From: Alopecurus myosuroides
Lineage: Eukaryota; Streptophyta; Magnoliopsida; Poales; Poaceae
Reading direction: 5' to 3'
Assembly: GCA_028641055.1 (NCBI GenBank)
Contig: CM054062.1
Span: 184,139,958 to 184,203,957 of the forward strand
Length of the DNA stretch: 64,000 nucleotides
In this document: positions 46,624-57,849 of the stretch, in pieces
Layout of the letters: the number at the start of each line of letters is the position of its first letter
Numbering within the stretch: position 1 is the stretch's first letter
Program-made: the position numbers and the translations under genes
Notes under the pieces: generated by a model
Databases searched by the model: none
What the model was told of the DNA's origin: nothing
Seen by the model: only the letters and a program-made list of their open reading frames with translations

Positions 46624-49600
46624 GTTGTGCACTTTCACCCTTTGTCTTCAATTAGCCCAAACATCCTATACACCCGGAGTGCATCATGGAAAGGAGAGAA
46701 TTGAGACGAGATCTTTCAGAAGAAGAAGTCCAAACCCACCGGCAAGACCCGTTCCACCTATAATTTTGCTACATCTGCTTGTCAAGCCTGGGCTGAACCC
46801 TCACAACTTAATTGATCAAGACAGAGCCCATATTGTCAAAAGGCTGCACGGGAAGCTACTAGATTTAGAGGGACATAGTAATCTCTTTGTTCCTGGGTGG
46901 CCATCCGCAAGTGACAACCTCAAGTGGAATAACCCTTAGATAAGGGCCCTGAGGAAACACTCAACACAACCCATTCTTACCACTTCCACCCAGGTGGTTC
47001 ATTCATTAGTTATACTTAGGATTTTTCCTCAACATCTAGTAAAAACAATTTGTAACATTGCATAGCACCTAGTAAATTCTAAGGCTATCAAAATAACAAG
47101 GTAAAAGGGATGGCTACACACTACTAGGATAATAGCATAGCATAATATAACTTAGTAAAATTTCCTATCATGCATACTACTCAAAATCAACTAATGCATA
47201 TAGAAAATAATGGGTAGTTGATGGTGTGTTACTTGCCTTGTTGAAATTGGTGAAGATATTCACATTCTCTTCACAAAAGATCGTTTCTCTCCGTACAATC
47301 TATTCATTGAAAACACAATAACAAAATAAACAAACATGCTAGTAAGCAAACATACAAGTGTAGAAAACATACATAGCAACTAACATATCAAAAGGGGCTT
47401 AACCAAATTGGTTAGGACAAAGTCTAGGTTTGAGTTGAAATATTCATTCTCTAATGGTCTCATACTTGTTAAGGAAATTCCAATGGTTTACTTGGGAAGG
47501 GCTAGGTTGAGCTTGATGTGATCTAACTTTATTATAACCATACTTGTCGAGGAAGTTCCAAGAGTTCACTAAGAATAAACATTTTACTTCTTCAACTAAA
47601 GTAATACATGCAAACACTTGGTCATATTCACCTTCAAAATATTTGAGTGACTATGTTAGTATTTTCCATTGTGGTTAGGGTAGGCCTACTAACTTCCTCA
47701 TCAAAGGTAAAATATTACTAAGTCTTGGATTTTCCATTTGGGTCAATGGTTGGACAAAAATAACTTGTTATTCTTCAACTTGTATGGATTTCTTCTAGAC
47801 TTCATGTGATTGCCTTCTTGAAGATCATCTTCATGCTTCTATTGTAGTCTTGTTCCTTGGATGGATTCTTCTCTTGGTCTTGATAAATTTTTCATGGCTT
47901 TGAATTCACTAATTGGTTTGGGTATGGGATGGGCACAAATACCACTAAGTCAAATTGGAAAGAAAATAAGAAGAAGGATAGGAAGAGAGGGGAAAATGTC
48001 TTCTCCTTGATTTCTTCATACTCTTGTACTTCATTGAGTTTCTTATTGTTTCTTGTGGAGTCTAAGTCCTTCCTTCAATTTATGCAATGACATTCCTCAT
48101 AGCTCTTCATGTTTCCACCAAGTTGAAAATGAAGTCCCTCCTTCTTGTGCTTGAGTCTTGATCTCCATTTTGCTGACTTGGTGAATTCTTGAAGTAGGAA
48201 TGGGGGAAAGGAGAAGTAGATATAATACTAGGGTGCTAGTGTTTGAGGTTCACTACTTGGTAATTTTAGGGACTTGGTCTTGGATCCAAAAATGGCCACA
48301 ACAAACAAAGGTAGAAAGCAATAGAAACAAAATCTAAGACATAATAACTAGATGGACTACTATGATGGATGTTTTGCTAAAATACATGGTCATGGTCCAA
48401 GGGTGTCCAAAATGGTTGGGCAAGGTTTTTCTGGTCCAAGGTTGTCAAATGGAACAATTTTGCAAAAGGAACTATATTGAAATTATTTACAGAATTAAAT
48501 CTATGTCAAAATTACTCAAATACTCCAATTAATTCTAAATTCAATTTTAATTTGATCAATAATTATTTTGGGACAGGGGATATGAAAGTACACATCCTTA
48601 GGTTTCCAAATATATTTTATTTACAAATTTTGGATTTGTAGAATTTTAATTATGCCAAAATTCACCAAACAAGCATATTTGAATTTGAACCAATTTAAGT
48701 TTGTCAAATTTGAATTTGGTCAGTGCCAAAAGTTTCTAGATGTCAAGGGCTTTTCAAAAGTCCAGGATTGCTAAATTTGGCCAAGTGGTTAAAAAGTTAT
48801 GATGGTTCAAAGTTCTAGGGGCTAATCTGCAAAATTACAATTCTATTTTCTATTCGGAAATAAAATCAGACACTGGCTGGGCCGAAAATGGCTTATCTGT
48901 CGCACGGTGCGGCAGACAGGGAGTGGGCCTGGGCCGTTTACGTGCTGCGCCGAGCGGCGGATAGCAAATCGGCGCGCTGCTGACTTGGCGCAATCCTATT
49001 CGTCGATACCCTTTCGGTAAGTGGTTTAACGGGGACCGTCCAGATCAGATCTAACGGCGGCATACCCTTTCGCGTCAGATCTAATCCTACGCGTCAAAAA
49101 AAGATCCAACGGCCACCGGAGAGAGGAGGGTGGCTTACCGGAGTTTTCCGCCGGAGAATGTCGAGACGGCGGCCGGCGCTGCAGTCGTGGACAGCGACGG
49201 CGCTACGGGGGTCCTCGGGCTCGGGGAAGATCACGGGGACACTCAGCACGACATGGAGAAGAGGGTGGTGGCGATGGCGCGCTCCCTCGCTTCCGAGAGT
49301 GGCGCCTAGATGCGGCCGGAGACGGCGCCAATTCGGTGACGCACGGACGAACTTGGCGGCGTCGATTGGCAAGGCGAAACAAACGAGAAAATATCTTAAA
49401 GGGTGCACGGGGCCCTGGGGATTCGAGAAGGACTGAAGTGGGCGGCGGAAACTCACCAAGGCGGCCGGTAATGAGCTCGTATGGCGGCGGACAGTGAGCA
49501 CTCCGGCGAGAGATTGTGGGATCTGGGCTGCGGTATAACAGAAGGGAGCAAGGGGGAAAAGAACAGGGGAGGAAGGGCTTTAAGGTGCGGGGTTCGGGCA

Positions 49601-50905
49601 CGATTTTAATTGCCTTAATGATGATTAATCGATGGGCGAAATTTCAGGAGGAAATGGGGCAGGTTCTGTTTCTGAACGTTGAAGACGACATGATGTCATC
49701 AATGACGTCATCATTTGTTTTTTTTTCTGTTTTCTTAATTCCTTAATAACTTCTGTTTTCTCTATCCAAAATACCTCAAATAAATTTCTAAAATTTTGTA
49801 ATTGAAATATATATCAACTAATAACATTTTTGGTCAACTTTGAACACATTCCAAATTTTGAATTTTGCGAAATATGAATAAATCCTTAATATCACTTAAT
49901 GTCATTTTTAATTTAGAAAATTATGAAATATGAATATTGGTCAAATAATATTTCAGTCTCTTTATAAAGATCAAATACTATTTTCCAAAACCAATTTAAA
50001 GTGTTTTCATCTTTTATAACTTTAAAATATGATGAAAACATGAATAGTTACTTAATGTGATTTTTAATTTATAAATTTTAAAAATCATAGTTATTGGTCA
50101 ATTATAATTTCAGTGGTATTCTAAATGTAGAAACATATTTTTGAAAGTCATTTCATCTTGTTTTCACAATTTTCTATTTTGAAATATAAATAAAACACTA
50201 ATAATACTTTAAGGCCATTTTAAAATTTAGAGAATAATAAATTGATGCTATTATCTAAATAAAATTTCAAAGGTATTTTACATGTCATATATTATTTTTG
50301 GAAAGCCATTTTAAAACTACTTTCAATTTTATAATTTTAGGATATGAAGGATTTACTAATAGTAACTTAATGTTATTTAATTAGTTCATATCAATTAATT
50401 AATATTGTTGATCAATAAATTTTTGAATAAAACCACAAGTCATGATTTTGTTTTCAAAACCCTCTTTTATGTTATTATCAAGCAATGCATTTTTATTTTC
50501 ACACCTTTATGTTTAAAACTTGGAATAACAACTAAAAGTTATTATTAATAATTTTATTCTCATCAAATACTTTTGAGGCCTAGAAGTTTATTAAGGGTTA
50601 TAAATCTTTGATTTTTGATGCCATAAAATAACTTCAAATTAATATTGGAGTTGTAAACATTTTAGGTAAAGGTTTGTTAATAAAAGATATTCCCTTTATA
50701 TAAAGAAACTTATTTTTTTTAATAAGGTTTTAGGGTTTAAGGAACAAGGCATAATTGGATTGGTAAACTCAATTTCATTGAAATATGTATTGTTTTCTTT
50801 TGTTTCTTGCTTCTCATTTGGTTTTTTTGTGACTTGCACAATATGAAAACAAAAAGTTTCAAATTTTTGTGATTTTTGCATTTTCCAAAAATCAGGGATG
50901 TTACA

Positions 50906-51019
50906 GACTACCACCCTTAAAAGAAATCTCGTCCCGAGATTTGGGAAGGCTAGAAAGAAAGAATAGGTTTGGACAACTGGATTCCAGAACAACTGGGTGG
51001 GCTACCACCCTTAAAAGAA
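50906..51019 (-). other. Polypurine tract, present twice
   Basis: Minus-strand TTCTTTTAAGGGTGGTAGT abuts the 3' LTR at 50925-50907. A second copy, TTCTTTTAAGGGTGGTA-, lies at 51019-51002, 95 bp upstream. The flanking sequences differ. Confidence 0.75.
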
Positions 51020-51273
51020 GCTTTGGTGGGTAGTCTATTTTCATTAGATTAGAGTGTAGATTGATTCTAGATGAGCTTGAGTAGATCTTTCCTTTGTGGT
51101 AGAGGTGTAGACCAACATAGGTATGTTGGACTACCTTTGACACTGAGGGGTCACTCTTTGGGTCAATCAAAAGTCTTTGGGTTCCTCTCAACTTGATCTT
51201 TTGATGTCCTTGGAAATCTTTCATCCTGTTGTTGTCATCCTTGAAGGCAAACACCATGGGGCCACTCATCAGG

Positions 51274-51586
51274 ACAATCTTTGGAATAGTGTCCTATCTC
51301 ACCACAAGATTTGCAGGCTTTGGGTGTTTGAAAACATTTCTTCTTCTGTCTCCTAGTTATCTCTAGCTACCAAGGGTTGATGGTTTCCACTATTGGTCAT
51401 GTTTTGGGACATCATGTGAATTATCTGGGATTGGGTATCTAACACTTGTTGCATTCCTGGTGTTAACTCCATATTGGGGTTGCTTGCTTGGTTCTGGGTC
51501 ATCAGTTGTATCAGCTGAGTTTGAGCTTCCAGTAGCATCTGCATTGCTATTGAGTTCTCAGGGTTGTTGGCATTCTGGCTAGACAT
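51274..51586 (-). pseudogene. gag remnant: N-terminus plus one zinc knuckle
   Basis: ATG at 51586 opens 77 codons rich in Gln, Met and Asn (MSSQNANNPENSIAMQMLLE ... IIHMMSQNM), typical of the N-terminus of plant gypsy gag, ending at a TAG near 51353. In another frame a zinc knuckle follows at 51315-51274, CKSCGEIGHYSKDC (CX2CX4HX4C). The capsid domain expected between them is absent, so an internal deletion fused gag start to nucleocapsid with a frameshift. Confidence 0.7.
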
Positions 51587-51886
51587 CTGTTTTGAGGTTT
51601 TAGGGAAGATGAGTAGAGGTTAGAAAGGATCTAAGAAGGTTCCTATCCAAACACAGCAGATCAAGGAAACTCATCTTACACACAACACATAACAAACACA
51701 AAGCAACACATTCATCACACCAAACCACATAGTTTTTTAAAACAAACTAATATTGTCATACCACACTCATTGGTATGATCAATACACTAATCGTGTTTTG
51801 TGTCTCACAACTTTGTTACATCTCATGGTGGTCTACTATTCAAGGCATGGTAACAACTTTCTTGATTTATTCCTCATGATAGGTCT

Positions 51887-52330
51887 TCAATACTCAGTCT
51901 TCACAATGATCTCCGCGTTCTTGTACATTGTAATCTCTTTTTCAAGAGTGTTGATCTCTTCTTTGGCTTCCTTGAGAATCTTCTTAGTGTTGTGAAGTCT
52001 CCACTTGAGTCTCTCAGTAAGTTCTTCAATAGCCCTCCATGCAGCACTTCTTGCTGAATCAAAGAATGTCAAATGCACCTCCTTGTTGGTAAGCATGCAA
52101 TCTCCTCCCTTCTTGTGGTCGTACTCCTTGTTCATGTACAGATGAATCTGCACCCACCAATATTCAAGATCATCTTCCTCATCAATGTAGGGAAAACCCC
52201 AATAGACTGCTGGTCCTTCAAATCCCATGATTGACATGAGATCCTTCAATGCTCTTGGAAAATCAGTGTCACATTCCAGGGTCATGGTCATCATTGGTCC
52301 TTTCTTGAGTGATTCACTGATGTTGGTCAT
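51887..52330 (-). CDS. Intact 147-residue ORF upstream of gag, function unknown
   Basis: ATG at 52330, about 170 bp after the primer binding site, with an uninterrupted frame to the stop at 51887. The protein has an acidic aromatic centre (YWGFPYIDEEDDLEYWWVQI), a region ARSAAWRAIEELTERLKWRL, and a C-terminal heptad-like coiled coil (KKILKEAKEEINTLEKEI). No zinc finger, signal peptide or membrane segment. I do not recognise the family. It is the only complete ATG-to-stop frame in this young element, it precedes the gag remnant in the same orientation, and its leader position resembles extra 5' ORFs of some plant gypsy elements. It could be a trans-acting helper or a decayed passenger. Confidence 0.6.
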   Translation of the reverse strand: MTNISESLKKGPMMTMTLECDTDFPRALKDLMSIMGFEGPAVYWGFPYIDEEDDLEYWWVQIHLYMNKEYDHKKGGDCMLTNKEVHLTFFDSARSAAWRAIEELTERLKWRLHNTKKILKEAKEEINTLEKEITMYKNAEIIVKTEY

Positions 52331-52499
52331 CTACAGATAAGAGTATACATTAGAAATGTACCATGGAAAGGAGTACGAGGAGAAATGAAGATATAAAAGA
52401 TTCCTTTGTGGAGTAGTTAATAGATAGTATATTTTTATTCCTATGGCTTTTCCTATTCTAATCCAAACTTAGGGTCTCGAATCCTACAGGCAACACAAT

Positions 52500-52511
52500 G
52501 CTCTGATACCA
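52500..52511 (-). other. Primer binding site of nested element
   Basis: Minus-strand TGGTATCAGAGC, complementary to initiator tRNA-Met, three bases inside the 5' LTR edge at 52515. Confidence 0.95.
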
Positions 52512-52514
52512 TTT

Positions 52515-55500
52515 TGTAGCATCCCAACTTTTAGTAAAGATGGAATACCTGTGTTATTGTGCTAGTCCCTGGATCAATTGCTAGCACAACAGTACAAAAT
52601 GAAATATCATGCAAATGCATCAAATTCTATTACATCGCATGATCCAGTCTTTACAAAATAGAATTACAACTTGCATAGTCTTAGAAGACTAGTAGAAAAC
52701 AAAGAAATACAGCGGAAAACATAGTACAACATTGAGCCCATCTTCTTCATGTGCCACAGGCAAAACATGTTGGCGATAGTCTCGAGATCCTAAACGAAAT
52801 CCTCACTCGTCTTCAGAGATATCTGCAATATGGAATATGCAGCCACAAGGGAGTCAGTACAATTTAATGTATTGGCAAGTAACACTATGGTGGATACAAA
52901 TGGCAAGACTAATACTACATGCTCATTTGGCTGAGTGGAGTTTTGGCTAAGTTTGCATAAAGCCAATTTTGTCCTATCTCTTTTGTAAAAGAAACTTTTC
53001 TTTTCAAAGGGGTGGCAACATTGGAGTAAGATCCAAGCACCACAATACTGTTCACTTGGTCAAATTTTACTTATTGAAATTGATGATGAGATTCTTCCGT
53101 CAATCCTTGTCCAGCTGCTCATAGTTGTCCATAACCGGGGACACGGCTAAGATCTTAGTTTCTAACTCTGCAGAGGTTGTGCACTTTCACCCTTTGTCTT
53201 CAATTAGCCCAAACATCCTATACACCCGGAGTGCATCATGGAAAGGAGAGAATTGAGACGAGATCTTTCAGAAGAAGAAGTCCAAACCCACCGGCAAGAC
53301 CCGTTCCACCTATAATTTTGCTACATCTGCTTGTCAAGCCTGGGCTGAACCCTCACAACTTAATTGATCAAGACAGAGCCCATATTGTCAAAAGGCTGCA
53401 CGGGAAGCTACTAGATTTAGAGGGACATAGTAATCTCTTTGTTCCTGGGTGGCCATCCGCAAGTGACAACCTCAAGTGGAATAACCCTTAGATAAGGGCC
53501 CTGAGGAAACACTCAACACAACCCATTCTTACCACTTCCACCCAGGTGGTTCATTCATTAGTTATACTTAGGATTTTTCCTCAACATCTAGTAAAAACAA
53601 TTTGTAACATTGCATAGCACCTAGTAAATTCTAAGGCTATCAAAATAACAAGGTAAAAGGGATGGCTACACACTACTAGGATAATAGCATAGCATAATAT
53701 AACTTAGTAAAATTTCCTATCATGCATACTACTCAAAATCAACTAATGCATATAGAAAATAATGGGTAGTTGATGGTGTGTTACTTGCCTTGTTGAAATT
53801 GGTGAAGATATTCACATTCTCTTCACAAAAGATCGTTTCTCTCCGTACAATCTATTCATTGAAAACACAATAACAAAATAAACAAACATGCTAGTAAGCA
53901 AACATACAAGTGTAGAAAACATACATAGCAACTAACATATCAAAAGGGGCTTAACCAAATTGGTTAGGACAAAGTCTAGGTTTGAGTTGAAATATTCATT
54001 CTCTAATGGTCTCATACTTGTTAAGGAAATTCCAATGGTTTACTTGGGAAGGGCTAGGTTGAGCTTGATGTGATCTAACTTTATTATAACCATACTTGTC
54101 GAGGAAGTTCCAAGAGTTCACTAAGAATAAACATTTTACTTCTTCAACTAAAGTAATACATGCAAACACTTGGTCATATTCACCTTCAAAATATTTGAGT
54201 GACTATGTTAGTATTTTCCATTGTGGTTAGGGTAGGCCTACTAACTTCCTCATCAAAGGTAAAATATTACTAAGTCTTGGATTTTCCATTTGGGTCAATG
54301 GTTGGACAAAAATAACTTGTTATTCTTCAACTTGTATGGATTGCTTCTAGACTTCATGTGATTGCCTTCTTGAAGATCATCTTCATGCTTCTATTGTAGT
54401 CTTGTTCCTTGGATGGATTCTTCTCTTGGTCTTGATAAATTTTTCATGGCTTTGAATTCACTAATTGGTTTGGGTATGGGATGGGCACAAATACCACTAA
54501 GTCAAATTGGAAAGAAAATAAGAAGAAGGATAGGAAGAGAGGGGAAAATGTCTTCTCCTTGATTTCTTCATACTCTTGTACTTCATTGAGTTTCTTATTG
54601 TTTCTTGTGGAGTCTAAGTCCTTCCTTCAATTTATGCAATGACATTCCTCATAGCTCTTCATGTTTCCACCAAGTTGAAAATGAAGTCCCTCCTTCTTGT
54701 GCTTGAGTCTTGATCTCCATTTTGCTGACTTGGTGAATTCTTGAAGTAGGAATGGGGGAAAGGAGAAGTAGATATAATACTAGGGTGCTAGTGTTTGAGG
54801 TTCACTACTTGGTAATTTTAGGGACTTGGTCTTGGATCCAAAAATGGCCACAACAAACAAAGGTAGAAAGCAATAGAAACAAAATCTAAGACATAATAAC
54901 TAGATGGACTACTATGATGGATGTTTGGCTAAAAATACATGGTCATGGTCCAAGGGTGTCCAAAATGGTTGGGCAAGGTTTTTCTGGTCCAAGGTTGTCA
55001 AATGGAACAATTTTGCAAAAGGAACTATATTGAAATTATTTACAGAATTAAATCTATGTCAAAATTACTCAAATACTCCAATTAATTCTAAATTCAATTT
55101 TAATTTGATCAATAATTATTTTGGGACAGGGAATATGAAAGTACACATCCTTAGGTTTCCAAATATATTTTATTTACAAATTTTGGATTTGTAGAATTTT
55201 AATTATGCCAAAATTCACCAAACAAGCATATTTGAATTTGAACCAATTTAAGTTTGTCAAATTTGAATTTGGTGAGTGCCAAAAGTTTCTAGATGTCAAG
55301 GGCTTTTCAAAAGTCCAGGATTGCTAAATTTGGCCAAGTGGTTAAAAAGTTATGATGGTTCAAAGTTCTAGGGGCTAATCTGCAAAATTACAATTCTATT
55401 TTCTATTCGGAAATAAAATCAGACACTGGCTGGGCCGAAAATGGCTTATCTGTCGCACGGTGCGGCAGACAGGGAGTGGGCCTGGGCCGTTTACGTGCTG

Positions 55501-57461
55501 CGCCGAGCGGCGGATAGCAAATCGGCGCGCTGCTGACTTGGCGCAATCCTATTCGTCGATACCCTTTCGGTAAGTGGTTTAACGGGGACCGTCCAGATCA
55601 GATCTAACGGCGGCATACCCTTTCGCGTCAGATCTAATCCTACGCGTCAAAAAAAGATCCAACGGCCACCGGAGAGAGGAGGGTGGCTTACCGGAGTTTT
55701 CCGCCGGAGAATGTCGAGACGGCGGCCGGCGCTGCAGTCGTGGACAGCGACGACGCTACGGGGGTCCTCGGGCTCGGGGAAGATCACGGGGACACTCAGC
55801 GCGACATGGAGAAGAGGGTGGTGGCGATGGCGCGCTCCCTCGCTTCCGAGAGTGGCGCCTAGATGCGGCCGGAGACGGCGCCACTTCAGTGACGCACGAA
55901 CGAACTTGGCGGCGTCGATTGGCAAGGCAAAACAAACGAGAAAATATCTTAAAGGGTGCACGGGGCCCTGGGGATTCGAGAAGGACTGAAGTGGGTGGCG
56001 GAAACTCACCAAGGCGGCCGGTAATGAGCTCGTACGGCGGCGGACAGTGAGCACTCCGGCGAGAGATTGTGGGATCTGGGCTGCGGTATAACAGAAGGGA
56101 GCAAGGGGGAAAAGAACAGGGGAGGAAGGGCTTTAAGGTGCGGGGTTCGGGCACGATTATAATTGCCTTAATGATGATTAATCGATGGGCGAAATTTCAG
56201 GAGGAAATGGGGCAGGTTCTGTTTCTGAACGTTGAAGACGACATGATGTCATGAATGACGTCATCATTTGTTTTTTTTTTTCTGTTTTCTTAATTCCTTA
56301 ATAACTTCTGTTTTCTCTATCCAAAATACCTCAAATAAATTTCTAAAATTTTGTAATTGAAATATATATCAACTAATAACATTTTTGGTCAACTTTGAAC
56401 ACATTCCAAATTTTGAATTTTGCGAAATATGAATAAATCCTTAATATCACTTAATGTCATTTTTAATTTAGAAAATTATGAAATATGAATATTGGTCAAA
56501 TAATATTTCAGTCTCTTTATAAAGATCAAATACTATTTTCCAAAACCAATTTAAAGTGTTTTTCATCTTTTATAACTTTAAAATATGATGAAAACATGAA
56601 TAGTTACTTAATGTGATTTTTAATTTATAAATTTTAAAAATCATAGTTATTGGTCAATTATAATTTCAGTGGTATTCTAAATGTAGAAACATATTTTTGA
56701 AAGTCATTTCATCTTGTTTTCACAATTTTCTATTTTGAAATATAAATAAAACACTAATAATACTTTAAGGCCATTTTAAAATTTAGAGAATAATAAATTG
56801 ATGTTATTATCTAAATAAAATTTCAAAGGTATTTTACATGTCATATATTATTTTTGGAAAGCCATTTTAAAACTACTTTCAATTTTATAATTTTAGGATA
56901 TGAAGGATTTACTAATAGTAACTTAATGTTATTTAATTAGTTCATATCAATTAATTAATATTGTTGATCAATAAATTTTTGAATAAAACCACAAGTCATG
57001 ATATTGTTTTCAAAACCCTCTTTTATGTTATTATCAAGCAATGCATTTTTATTTTCACACCTTTATGTTTAAAACTTGGAATAACAACTAAAAGTTATTA
57101 TTAATAATTTTATTCTCATCAAATACTTTTGAGGCCTAGAAGTTTATTAAGGGTTATAAATCTTTGATTTTTGATGCCATAAAATAACTTCAAATTAATA
57201 TTGGAGTTGTAAACATTTTAGGTAAAGGTTTGTTAATAAAAGATATTCCCTTTATATAAAGAAACTTATTTTTTTTAATAAGGTTTTAGGGTTTAAGGAA
57301 CAAGGCATAATTGGATTGGTAAACTCAATTTCATTGAAATATGTATTGTTTTCTTTTGTTTCTTGCTTCTCATTTGGTTTTTTTGTGACTTGCACAATAT
57401 GAAAACAAAAAGTTTCAAATTTTTGTGATTTTTGCATTTTCCAAAAATCAGGGATGTTACA
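52515..57461 (-). repeat. Nested element 5' LTR
   Basis: Same ends as the 3' LTR. GC island at about 55430-56160. Differences from the 3' LTR cluster in the island (CpG-type transitions) and in homopolymer lengths. Confidence 0.95.
53147..53175 (-). other. Paired palindromes in nested 5' LTR
   Basis: CTAAGATCTTAG (53147-53158) and CTCTGCAGAG (53166-53175), identical to 46595-46623. Confidence 0.7.
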
Positions 57462-57778
57462 ACACGGGACGCCCTCGATCGCCGGCGATCTTCCGCGACA
57501 TCGCCGTCGACAACCTCCGTCAGTCACCGCCCCTCCTCTCTCCGTTCCTCTCGGTGAGTGCCCACTTTCTCCCGCCACCGTGCCCTCTCTCTGCATCACG
57601 GTCACCCACACACTACAAACACACGCACACCTCTGTGAGCACAGCACACCCTGATGCAAGTTAGATCACCGCCGGCCGCTCTGCTGCTACTGTTATCTGC
57701 ATCTGAACTTTGTTCACTTTCTGAAACTGTCGCAACTGAAACCCTAAAAAACCAACGTTTCTGTATCCAATCAAAGCA

Positions 57779-57849
57779 GCAGCGATAGCCGCACTGGCAC
57801 GGGCCTCGCGCGCGCTCGCGCCAGACGAGGGTTCGATCCCCCTCGCCGC
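57779..57849 (+). promoter_or_regulatory. tRNA-like module in outer 5' LTR
   Basis: A-box-like TAGCCGCACTGG (57786-57797, one mismatch) and B box GGTTCGATCCC (57830-57840), 44 bases start to start. GCAGCGA (57779-57785) could pair with TCGCCGC (57843-57849) as an acceptor stem; in the 3' LTR the partner is TCGCTGC, a perfect complement. The anticodon arm does not fold, so it is not a tRNA gene. Confidence 0.5.

Larger units (their letters stand above)
45963..50905 (-). repeat. Nested element 3' LTR
   Basis: Ends TGTAGCATCCC (45963) and GGGATGTTACA (50905). AT-rich with a GC island at about 48880-49620. Frames in the island have GTG starts only. No B box was found in this family. Confidence 0.9.
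45963..57461 (-). mobile_element. Complete nested long-LTR element, gag-only, TSD ACACG
   Basis: LTRs at 52515-57461 (5', 4947 bp) and 45963-50905 (3', 4943 bp), interior only 1609 bp. ACACG at 45958-45962 and 57462-57466 is the target duplication. The primer binding site and polypurine tract fix the minus orientation. By eye about two dozen differences separate the LTRs (about 0.5%), so insertion is very recent. There is no pol. This is the structure described for large retrotransposon derivatives (LARDs): very long LTRs and a short interior. Confidence 0.95.

Noticed and set aside
49094..49501. 135-residue open frame in the nested LTR, repeated at 55647-56054
   Set aside because: GTG start, low-complexity GC-rich composition and several amino-acid differences between otherwise near-identical copies; no family resemblance.
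52330..52514. Possible extra exon between the primer binding site and the 147-residue ORF
   Set aside because: No open frame of meaningful length and no splice pair that would extend the ORF.
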